Source of the DNA: Helicobacteraceae bacterium
GTDB lineage: Bacteria > Campylobacterota > Campylobacteria > Campylobacterales > Sulfurimonadaceae
DNA: 16,180 bases
Assembly: GCA_027068615.1 (NCBI GenBank)
Contig: JAMOQV010000174.1
Location: 1 to 16,180, forward strand
Direction: 5' to 3'
This document shows, piece after piece, positions 6,861 through 13,039 of this stretch. Position numbers and translations under genes: made by a program. Each line of letters opens with the position of its first letter. Positions within the stretch are counted from its first letter, which is position 1. The notes beneath the pieces were generated by a model. It was not told where the DNA came from and made no database searches. It saw only the letters and a list, made by a program, of their open reading frames with translations.

Positions 6861-7130
6861 TCATTCTATTACTTATAAACAAAAACTCTTGATTATTTTT
6901 ATTCTCTATGTTATTTTGAACCCAAATTATGCAATAGAAAAAATTATACTCTATCATTGCAATCAAGTGGCATTCATTAAAAATCTACACCACCAATAAG
7001 GTGGCTTAAAATTTTTACTAAACACCCCTTAATTACAAGCATAGGTAAATTTTATAAATTCCTACTGCATAATTTGGGTTTAATTTTTCATCGTCAACTA
7101 TAAGTATGTTAAATTTGTTATTTGTTTCCA
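6861..7130. other. 270-base gene-poor interval
   Basis: This stretch between the NosL-like gene and the exonuclease stop codon contains the 162-bp palindromic element (6919-7080) and the 5' stub of a response-regulator gene (to 7131). Between them and the NosL-like gene lies a short minus-strand frame (6918-6850), open for 22 codons without a start and ending in TAA. That frame shows no recognisable family. No intact gene is present. Confidence 0.7.
6919..7080. repeat. 162-bp near-palindromic hairpin element (MITE-like)
   Basis: The two ends are inverted repeats. The left reads AACCCAAATTATGCA at 6919-6933; the right carries the identical 15 bases on the minus strand at 7080-7066. The similarity extends to 20 of 22 bases at the tips. 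It resumes nearly all the way to the middle: CTATCATTGCAATCAAG (6951-6967) mirrors CTATGCTTGTAATTAAG on the other strand (7043-7027), and AAAAAT stretches pair farther in. The centre is CCACC (6990-6994), loop AATAA (6995-6999), GGTGG (7000-7004). No protein frame lies inside. A solo copy of the end sequence occurs at 5807-5836. Size, terminal repeats and multiple copies fit a MITE or similar non-autonomous repeat; a structured RNA is the alternative. No clean target duplication is seen. Confidence 0.65.
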
Positions 7131-7131
7131 T
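7033..7131 (-). pseudogene. Remnant of a response-regulator gene (first 17 codons of a REC domain)
   Basis: The minus-strand ATG at 7131 overlaps the exonuclease stop codon (TGATG), the usual arrangement of a translationally coupled third operon gene. It encodes METNNKFNILIVDDEKL. That is the first strand of a receiver domain, with the Asp-Asp of the acidic pocket and the VDDEKL sequence common in response regulators. At 7080 the reading frame enters the palindromic element and continues only as 15 unrelated codons to TAA (7035-7033), for 32 residues in all. The phosphoacceptor Asp, the catalytic Lys and any output domain are absent. No REC sequence is found on the far side of the element. 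The intact gene must have been lost by insertion and deletion. Confidence 0.6.
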
Positions 7132-7871
7132 CAATCGTTTAAAACTTTATTTATAGAGTATCTTAAGTCATCATCTAGGTTATCCATAGATGTTAACATC
7201 CATCTAAGATAACTAGCATCATTTTTTGCTACCTCTTGTAAAGTTTTTCCTTTATGTTTTCCAAACTTGAAAGTTTTTATAAGGATAGGTTTTTTTGTAA
7301 GTTCAACCATTTTTTCAACTGGATTTTCATCTGGAAATGTTTTTTGAACAGCTACTCTTAATCTAGTTAAAAATAGTTTTAAAACTAAAACATCACCAAT
7401 AGCATCGTGAGCTTTTACTTCTATATTTAATGCTTTTGCTTCTTGTTGTTCCTCTTTATAGATACCCATTTTATATCTAAAGTATTGAAGTCTATGAGCT
7501 TCTTCATCTTCAAATATATGTTTTGCAACCCTTAGCGTGTCTATAACCTGCATCTCACATTTAAAACCCTCTTTTTCTAGCATAGTTAAGTCAAAAGGGG
7601 CATTGTGTATTATCATATAGTTATCGGGTTTATTTAATTCCTGAAGTCTTTTAAAAGCTGTTGTCTCTTGACATTTTACTTTTGACTCTATCATCTCAGG
7701 AGTTATACCGTGAACCTCCATAGCAGGTATCTTTATAGGTATATCTGATGAGTTAAATTCGTTGTGAACCTCTATGTTTTTTCCATCCAATACTAGATAT
7801 CCAAGTTGAATAATTCTATCCTCTTCATCTGTACCTGTTGTTTCTGTATCTAGTATGATATACTTTGCCAT
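7131..7871 (-). CDS. DnaQ/ExoX-like DEDDh 3'-5' exonuclease
   Basis: The 246-residue protein starts directly with the exonuclease domain. Exo I is ILDTETTG (Asp8, Glu10), Exo II is IIHNAPFD (Asp94), and Exo III is AHDAIGD (His155, Asp160), which places it in the DEDDh branch. Residues 200-245 (FKFGKHKGKTLQEVAKNDASYL...) form the small C-terminal domain found in exodeoxyribonuclease X-type proteins. Such enzymes remove nucleotides from single-stranded or mismatched 3' ends in repair. It lacks polymerase-binding or GIY-YIG modules, so it is not a standard replicative epsilon subunit; the replicative proofreader may lie elsewhere. The start has AAGG seven bases upstream. It follows the cytochrome gene by 12 bases and overlaps the response-regulator remnant, so all three were one transcription unit. 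Confidence 0.88.
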   Translation of the reverse strand: MAKYIILDTETTGTDEEDRIIQLGYLVLDGKNIEVHNEFNSSDIPIKIPAMEVHGITPEMIESKVKCQETTAFKRLQELNKPDNYMIIHNAPFDLTMLEKEGFKCEMQVIDTLRVAKHIFEDEEAHRLQYFRYKMGIYKEEQQEAKALNIEVKAHDAIGDVLVLKLFLTRLRVAVQKTFPDENPVEKMVELTKKPILIKTFKFGKHKGKTLQEVAKNDASYLRWMLTSMDNLDDDLRYSINKVLND

Positions 7872-7883
7872 ATAAAAACCTTT

Positions 7884-8993
7884 TTAAAACTCAAAACTTT
7901 GTTTTTTAAACACTTGAAATTTAGTAGCTACTTCTTTATCTTCTAGTTTTAGTTTTTTTACAGCTTTAGGATTTACTAAGTACCATCCTAAAACTACATC
8001 AACTCTATCACCTTTTTGAAGTTTAAAGTTATACTTAATACTTCTTTTTTCATTTGCTTTTATCATAGTATTTTTTATAACTTTATCAGCTACCCATGGC
8101 ATCGCTGGTTTTTTATTTTTACCAAGTACTCTAACAAAAACTTTAGGTTTCATTTTTGTAGTTGCATTACCTCTTGTTATACTTACTTTTAAAACAGCTA
8201 CTCTTAGTGGATGTAGTAAAAGTGCATGTGAAGTTTCGTTGTCAACATTTACTATGAAATTATCTATTTGGCGAAGTATAGAGATATTTACATATTTACG
8301 AAGCATATCTGAGTGAAAATGACTACCTGCAAAACCGTGAAAAGAGTGTTTTTTTGTTTTATGTAGATTTGATACACTTCCATTAACTTGAGGCATATGA
8401 CAACTTACACAGTTTGCTCCATCCATCTCGTTTGCTATATTTGTTGAGCATACATTTAGTTTATGTTTATTCATCTTATGTGAATGACAACCTATACAAA
8501 CATTACCATTTTTCATATGTTTATTACCATTTGTCATTATTTTGTGATAAGGTGATTCTATATGATTTTTTAGAGTTCCAAAGTAGTTTTTTTCATCTTT
8601 ACTTATGATATTTGTGTTTGTTTTTTTATGAAGTTTTATATTTTTAATGCGATGACAATAAGCACAACTAATAGCTTCTTGATGAGTCTTGTTTTCTGCT
8701 GATGGTAAAGCTTTTTGACCTTTTGTTAGCATCTTATCAAGGTTATTTGCTGTCGGAGTGTGGCATTTTCCACAACTATATCTTTGAGCTTTGTTTTTTA
8801 ATGGATGTTTATCCCATATAGCTTTATGTATAGGGTCTTGTTGCGGAGTTGCATTTGCATGCATTGAATTGTAATACTCATCATATATATTGCTATGACA
8901 TTGTTTACATTCTGAACTAGGGGCAAACTTGTGGACACCATCATTTGCAAATAAAGATAATGCAAATGAGATGGATAAAAGCACTTTAATCAT
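7884..8993 (-). CDS. Periplasmic five-haem c-type cytochrome
   Basis: A signal peptide (about residues 1-16, cleaved after SLFA) precedes five CxxCH haem sites: CKQCH (29-33), CGKCH (74-78), CAYCH (110-114), CIGCH (166-170) and CVSCH (195-199). The first half resembles the cytochrome c554-type multihaem fold (ECKQCHSNIYDEYYNSMHANA has the usual His spacing after the first haem). Residues 235-369 carry no haem and look like a beta-rich domain. Cys182 is an extra cysteine outside a haem motif. The protein probably shuttles electrons or acts as a reductase subunit in the periplasm; no nitrite-reductase (NrfA-type CxxCK) site is seen. It begins the minus-strand operon with the exonuclease 12 bases downstream. 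The electron donor and acceptor are unknown. Confidence 0.88.
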   Translation of the reverse strand: MIKVLLSISFALSLFANDGVHKFAPSSECKQCHSNIYDEYYNSMHANATPQQDPIHKAIWDKHPLKNKAQRYSCGKCHTPTANNLDKMLTKGQKALPSAENKTHQEAISCAYCHRIKNIKLHKKTNTNIISKDEKNYFGTLKNHIESPYHKIMTNGNKHMKNGNVCIGCHSHKMNKHKLNVCSTNIANEMDGANCVSCHMPQVNGSVSNLHKTKKHSFHGFAGSHFHSDMLRKYVNISILRQIDNFIVNVDNETSHALLLHPLRVAVLKVSITRGNATTKMKPKVFVRVLGKNKKPAMPWVADKVIKNTMIKANEKRSIKYNFKLQKGDRVDVVLGWYLVNPKAVKKLKLEDKEVATKFQVFKKQSFEF

Positions 8994-9053
8994 AATATCA
9001 ACCTTTTAAGTTTTTGTTGAAATTATAACTAAAATAACTTATGTTGCTATTAC

Positions 9054-10490
9054 TTAGTCGTTATTATATTTTGCTTCTTCTTCTAACATCCTATCCATAT
9101 TTTCAAATAGTTTACTTGAAGCTTCTTCCATTACACTAAAGTTATTTAATATTCTTTTATGGTTATGTACCAAATCTTTATTTTTAATTACTTCAAATGT
9201 ATCTAAGACTCTATCATGTACCGTTTTATGAGGTATTAGTATATCTGCATAACTTTTTGAGTGTCCAAACTGTTCTTTTGCATCTGTTTCATACCATTTT
9301 CCAAATCTACAAGTTCGATGTGTTGTAAATTCTTTATATTCCTCTTGTTCAACATGTTGAAATGCATCTGATTTAAATAGTATATGATCCATTTTAGCTA
9401 AAACAACAAAGTTTTTGTTTTTCATATATCTACTTGAACCTAAAACAGATTTTGCATTTATATTAAATTTTTCAATAGCATCGTTTAGTGTAGCAACACT
9501 ATCGGTTGATTCTTGAGCAATTCGACTTAATTCAGTTGAGTTTTCAAGCATACCGTTTGATTCTTGTTGTAATGTAGATATGGAGATGCTTATCTCACTT
9601 GTAGCTTTTTGAGTTCTCTCTGCTAGTTTTCTAACTTCATCAGCAACAACAGCAAAGCCTCTTCCGTGTTCACCAGCTCTTGCTGCTTCTATAGCTGCAT
9701 TTAGTGCTAGTAAGTTTGTTTGGTCTGCTATATCTTTAATCAAGTCAACAACTGATGTAATTTCTGAAGTTCTAGTAGATACATTATGAACAGTATCATC
9801 ATTTTGAATAATGATTTCAGAAAGTTTTTCAAAGTTTTCATTCATCGCTTCAACTATAGCTGTATTTGATTTTGCTAGGTTAGAACTCTCTTTAGCTTCT
9901 TCTGCAAGTTCCGTTAAACTTGTATTGTTTTCACTAATTTGATCTTGTATAATCTCAAAGTTTTCAATAAAGCCTTTACCAGTTTTTGAAAGTTCGTTTA
10001 TAAATCTTTCTTTTTCTTGAACTTTATATTCTGCTTCCATAGCATCTATACTTTTATTTATAAGTTTAGCTGTATTTTTAAAAGTAGAGTTAAGTCCTGT
10101 TGTGTTGATTCTTCTAAAATACTTATTTTTACCAGCATAATCAATAGCTGTATTTATCTCTCTCATATAACTTTCTAGTTGGTCAAAAAGGTCATTTATG
10201 TTGTTAGCTAACTCACTTATTTCCCCACCAGCATTATCTTTATGTCTTCTGTTTTCAAAGTTACCATCTTTAGCATCTGTTATTATCTTGGTAGTTTTTT
10301 TAATACTATCTCTCGTTATATGTATCTGTTTATATGCATATACAGCTATGATAATATTTAAAATATTAAAGACAAATATTGTTGGATTAAATTCAAAAAA
10401 TATAGATGATACAACAACACCTAAAACAATAACACCAATATGTGCATAGTTTGAATAGTGTAATTTAGATAGTGAGGATAAATTCTTCAT
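9054..10490 (-). CDS. Methyl-accepting chemotaxis protein with C-terminal CZB zinc-binding domain
   Basis: I place the start at ATG 10490, giving 478 residues. It has AAGGA seven bases upstream; the TTG seven codons earlier has no comparable site. Two hydrophobic segments lie near residues 17-33 and 37-53 with almost no periplasmic loop between them, so the receptor senses from inside or through a partner. A HAMP-like stretch and coiled coil follow. The signalling tip is DQTNLLALNAAIEAARAGEHG with VVADEVRKLAE, about residues 256-291. The C-terminus is a chemoreceptor zinc-binding domain with ligands His369 (MDHILFK), Cys394 (HRTCRFGKWY), His421 and His425 (IPHKTVH). CZB domains sense zinc or oxidants such as hypochlorite. 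The gene overlaps the end of the upstream PAS gene by 26 bases, which implies the two work together, as CetA and CetB do. Confidence 0.9.
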   Translation of the reverse strand: MKNLSSLSKLHYSNYAHIGVIVLGVVVSSIFFEFNPTIFVFNILNIIIAVYAYKQIHITRDSIKKTTKIITDAKDGNFENRRHKDNAGGEISELANNINDLFDQLESYMREINTAIDYAGKNKYFRRINTTGLNSTFKNTAKLINKSIDAMEAEYKVQEKERFINELSKTGKGFIENFEIIQDQISENNTSLTELAEEAKESSNLAKSNTAIVEAMNENFEKLSEIIIQNDDTVHNVSTRTSEITSVVDLIKDIADQTNLLALNAAIEAARAGEHGRGFAVVADEVRKLAERTQKATSEISISISTLQQESNGMLENSTELSRIAQESTDSVATLNDAIEKFNINAKSVLGSSRYMKNKNFVVLAKMDHILFKSDAFQHVEQEEYKEFTTHRTCRFGKWYETDAKEQFGHSKSYADILIPHKTVHDRVLDTFEVIKNKDLVHNHKRILNNFSVMEEASSKLFENMDRMLEEEAKYNND

Positions 10491-10977
10491 ATTCCATTCC
10501 TTTTTCTTCAAGTAAGTCGTTTAAGATTTTTTCACTAGCAGCTATACCACCTTTTTTTTCAGCACTTAAAAGTTTTTGATAAAGAGGTTCTATAGTATTT
10601 AGTGCAATTTTTGTAGGTGCGCGACGAGCAGAATGATAACCAATCACTTTTCCATTAAAGTAAGATGGAGTAACATTTGCCATAACCCAGTAGTAAGAAC
10701 CATCAGCACATAAGTTTTTAACATAAGCATGTATTTCATTTTCTGATTTTAAGGCATCCCAAAGTAGTTTAAATACAACTTTTGGCATATCAGGATGTCT
10801 GATAATATTATGAGGTTTACCAACTAATTCTTCCTCTTTTAAACCAATTATATGTATAAAAGCTTGATTTGCATAAGTTATAACACCCTTAGTATCTGTT
10901 TTTGTAACTAAAAGTTCATCAGCATTAAATTTTTTCTCATTGTTTTTTGGAGTTGCGTACAATTTAATATCCCCCAT
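10465..10977 (-). CDS. CetB/Aer-like PAS-domain energy-taxis protein
   Basis: This soluble 170-residue protein is one PAS domain with a short helical tail. The sequence runs ELLVTKTDTKGVITYANQAF (21-40), then ELVGKPHNIIRHPDMP (50-65), Trp73, and YYWVMANVTPSYFNGKVIGYHSARRAP (95-121). The NIIRHPDMP motif and the tryptophans are the FAD-binding features of Aer and Campylobacter CetB. Those proteins report redox state to a chemoreceptor. The following gene overlaps it by 26 bases and encodes a membrane chemoreceptor with almost no sensory loop, so a two-protein energy sensor is likely. The start is ambiguous. ATG 10977 has little upstream, while GGGGGA (immediately after that ATG) sits seven bases before an in-frame TTG (10962), which would drop five residues. 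FAD binding is inferred from motif only. Confidence 0.87.
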   Translation of the reverse strand: MGDIKLYATPKNNEKKFNADELLVTKTDTKGVITYANQAFIHIIGLKEEELVGKPHNIIRHPDMPKVVFKLLWDALKSENEIHAYVKNLCADGSYYWVMANVTPSYFNGKVIGYHSARRAPTKIALNTIEPLYQKLLSAEKKGGIAASEKILNDLLEEKGMEYEEFILTI

Positions 10978-11076
10978 ATTTTTTTAAGATGCTCATTTTA
11001 CATTAACTTTAATTAATTATATCTGATAATTTTAGAATAATAATTTTTTTGATAAAATACAGAATTAGGAGTTATA
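10978..11076. promoter_or_regulatory. Divergent intergenic region between the PAS gene and cysK
   Basis: These 99 bases separate divergent genes. Toward cysK, a T-tract (11044-11050) leads into GATAAAAT (11051-11058), a plausible -10 for the vegetative sigma factor of this phylum, which often lacks a -35. AGGAG at about 11067-11071 is a strong ribosome site. No clear -10 was found for the PAS gene; its leader would be short. Confidence 0.35.
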
Positions 11077-11997
11077 ATGAAAATAGCAGATAATATAACA
11101 GAATTAATAGGCAATACACCATTGATAAAATTAAAATATGCTTCTGAATTTAGTGGTGCAACAGTTTTAGGTAAATGTGAATTTATGAATCCAACAAGTT
11201 CTGTTAAAGACAGAATTGGTGCATATATGATAAAGTCAGCTATAGAATCTGGTGAAATAACATCAGAAACAACAATCATTGAGCCAACAAGTGGTAATAC
11301 GGGGATAGCTTTAGCTTCTCAATGTGCATCTCTTGGATTAAAACTTATTTTAACTATGCCAGAATCAATGAGTGTTGAGAGAAGAAATTTACTTAAATTT
11401 TTTGGTGCAGAGTTAGTTTTAACTCCATCTGAAAAAGGGATGCAAGGAGCTATCTCAAAAGCAGAAGAACTACATGCACTAACACATAACTCTATCATTT
11501 TACATCAGTTTGATAATATAGCAAATCCTAAAATTCATGAACTAACAACAGCAAAAGAGATTTTGGACGACACAGAAAATAATGTTGATGTTTTTGTATC
11601 AGCTGTAGGAACAGGTGGTACTTTAACAGGAACAGCAAGAGGTCTTAAAAAACAAATTCAAAATATAAAGGTTTTTGCAGTTGAACCTAAAGATTCAGCA
11701 ATTTTATCAGGAGAAGAACCGTCATCTCATAAGATACAAGGTATTGGTGCAAATTTTATACCATCAATTTTAGATAGAGATATATATAGTGAAGTTATTA
11801 AGGTAAGTAATGAAGATGCTTTAGAAACAGCAAGAAGATTGGCTAAAGATGAAGGTTTATTAGTTGGTATATCTTCAGGTGCAAATGTTTATGCTGCTAT
11901 GCAAGTTGCATCAAGAGTAGAGTTTAAAGGAAAAACTATTGTTACTGTACTTTGTGACTCTGGAGATAGATATTTAAGTACAGAACTGTTTAATTAA
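11077..11997 (+). CDS. cysK: Cysteine synthase A (O-acetylserine sulfhydrylase)
   Basis: CysK joins sulfide and O-acetylserine to make cysteine, using pyridoxal phosphate, in the cytoplasm. The 306 residues show every landmark. IGNTPLIKL is at 11-19, and the PLP lysine is Lys44 in SSVKDRIG. The substrate loop is EPTSGNTG (69-76), the phosphate-binding glycine loop is GTGGTLTG (178-185), and SSGAN (266-270) holds the serine that contacts the PLP ring nitrogen. ATG 11077 has AGGAG five bases upstream. It leads a three-gene unit, with the aminotransferase start only three bases after its stop. The C-terminus lacks the long tail of CysM/CBS-type enzymes, so CysK is the best fit. A typical length and intact active site make the call secure. 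Confidence 0.95.
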   Translation: MKIADNITELIGNTPLIKLKYASEFSGATVLGKCEFMNPTSSVKDRIGAYMIKSAIESGEITSETTIIEPTSGNTGIALASQCASLGLKLILTMPESMSVERRNLLKFFGAELVLTPSEKGMQGAISKAEELHALTHNSIILHQFDNIANPKIHELTTAKEILDDTENNVDVFVSAVGTGGTLTGTARGLKKQIQNIKVFAVEPKDSAILSGEEPSSHKIQGIGANFIPSILDRDIYSEVIKVSNEDALETARRLAKDEGLLVGISSGANVYAAMQVASRVEFKGKTIVTVLCDSGDRYLSTELFN

Positions 11998-12000
11998 GCT

Positions 12001-12561
12001 ATGAAACTTTTAGAAACTATTAAGGCTTTAAATGGTGAATGTTACAATTTAGATTATCATGAAAAAAGAAGTGGTATAAAAAATTTAGATTCTTATTTAA
12101 CTCCACCAAAGGATGGTTTATATAGGTGTAGATTGGTCTATAATTGTGATAAAGTTTTAGAAGTAACTTATCATCCATATAAAAAAAGAGTTGTAAATTC
12201 TTTAAAATTAGTTTATGACAATAAAATAAATTACAATAAAAAATTTGAAAATAGAAAATATATAGATGAACTTTTTATGCTAAAAAAAAATTGTGATGAT
12301 ATAATTATTGTAAAAAATGATCTTCTAACAGATACTAGTATAGCAAATATCGCTTTATTTAAAGATGGAATTTGGTACACTCCAAAGAAACCACTTTTAA
12401 ATGGTACAACAAGGATGAGACTTATAGATAATGGTTTTTTAAAAGAGTTGGATATAAGTGTTTCAGATATAAAAAGTTTTTCAAAAATAGCACTTTTAAA
12501 TGCTATGATAAATTTTGATATAATTACAAACAAAAAGATAGAGGAAATTATAAAATGCTAG
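12001..12561 (+). CDS. Short class IV aminotransferase / aminodeoxychorismate lyase-like protein
   Basis: The 186-residue protein matches the fold-type IV PLP enzyme family (IlvE, PabC, D-amino acid aminotransferase) but is about 80-90 residues shorter than usual. The probable Schiff-base lysine is Lys80 or Lys81 in NYNKKFENRKYIDEL. The phosphate and ring region reads LLTDTSIANIALF (108-120), with Asp111 where most members have Glu. TPKKPLLNGTTRMRLID (127-143) matches the family's LPLLxGITRxxLL segment. The most likely job is 4-amino-4-deoxychorismate lyase (PabC) in p-aminobenzoate and folate synthesis, but no pabA or pabB is adjacent. It starts three bases after cysK and overlaps the next gene by seven bases. 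Much of the N-terminal domain is condensed, so substrate assignment is tentative. Confidence 0.72.
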   Translation: MKLLETIKALNGECYNLDYHEKRSGIKNLDSYLTPPKDGLYRCRLVYNCDKVLEVTYHPYKKRVVNSLKLVYDNKINYNKKFENRKYIDELFMLKKNCDDIIIVKNDLLTDTSIANIALFKDGIWYTPKKPLLNGTTRMRLIDNGFLKELDISVSDIKSFSKIALLNAMINFDIITNKKIEEIIKC

Positions 12562-13019
12562 ATAATATTATAGAAGATAAAAAATTTGCTGATTTGATGA
12601 GAAATAATTTACAAGATTTAATTATTTATATGTTTGAAAGAGAACAAAATTTCGGTATATTGTGCAATATTGAAAATGTTACTTTTGAACCACCATTACC
12701 ACCGGAGATACAATCTGAATTTCGTCCTATGACACTATTTTTTTTAGCTGGATATACTTTTGAAACTGCTAGAATTATAGATGATACCATAATTTTTGAA
12801 GCTGGATTTGGGCAGGAAAACATTGGTTCAGTTGTAACTGTTCCATTACTTAGTATTATACAAATTATTATAGATGAAACACCTATTTTAATAAATCTAG
12901 CAAATTATACCAAGTTTGAACAAGCAAATCATAATATTAAAAAAATTGATGAAGATGGGATAGAAAACTCTATGGCTTCTTTTTTGTCAAATCCAGAGAA
13001 TGCAAAATTTTTAAAATAA
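12555..13019 (+). CDS. Conserved small protein with SspB-like (ClpXP adaptor) pattern
   Basis: The 154-residue acidic protein has no signal or membrane segment. Its layout follows SspB, especially the alphaproteobacterial form. There is an N-terminal helix (LMRNNLQDLIIYMFERE), then a strand and PPLPPEIQ (about 48-55). The segment RPMTLFFLAGYTFETARIIDDTIIFEAGFG (59-88) comes next, followed by SVVTVPLLSIIQII (92-105) and ILINL. In SspB these positions form the groove that holds the ssrA tag. A polar tail follows and ends NPENAKFLK; SspB also has a flexible tail whose last residues bind ClpX. I matched this by eye; sequence identity is low and no database hit supports it. It overlaps the aminotransferase gene by seven bases. 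If the match is wrong it remains a conserved hypothetical. Confidence 0.65.
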   Translation: MLDNIIEDKKFADLMRNNLQDLIIYMFEREQNFGILCNIENVTFEPPLPPEIQSEFRPMTLFFLAGYTFETARIIDDTIIFEAGFGQENIGSVVTVPLLSIIQIIIDETPILINLANYTKFEQANHNIKKIDEDGIENSMASFLSNPENAKFLK

Positions 13020-13039
13020 GAGGTAATTAACCTCTTATT
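13015..13039. terminator. Hairpin terminator shared by two convergent genes
   Basis: AATAAGAGGT (13015-13024) and ACCTCTTATT (13030-13039) form a perfect ten-base-pair stem with loop AATTA. The stem contains the stop codon of the SspB-like gene and all but one base of the LysR stop codon. On the minus strand the hairpin is followed by an A/T-rich stretch. On the plus strand the following T-run is short, so termination may be stronger in one direction. Confidence 0.6.

Noticed and set aside
6919..7080. 6S RNA or SRP RNA as an identity for the hairpin
   Set aside because: No conserved SRP loop or 6S-type central bubble could be seen, and the solo end copy at 5807-5836 argues for a repeat element.
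6905..7090. Target-site duplication flanking the palindromic element
   Set aside because: The flanks (TTATTTTG before, TAATTTTTC after) are similar only because both are T-rich; no exact adjacent direct repeat of five or more bases was found.
10491..10511. Seven-codon N-terminal extension of the chemoreceptor from a TTG
   Set aside because: The ATG at 10490 has an AAGGA at good spacing; the TTG has none, and the extension adds no domain.
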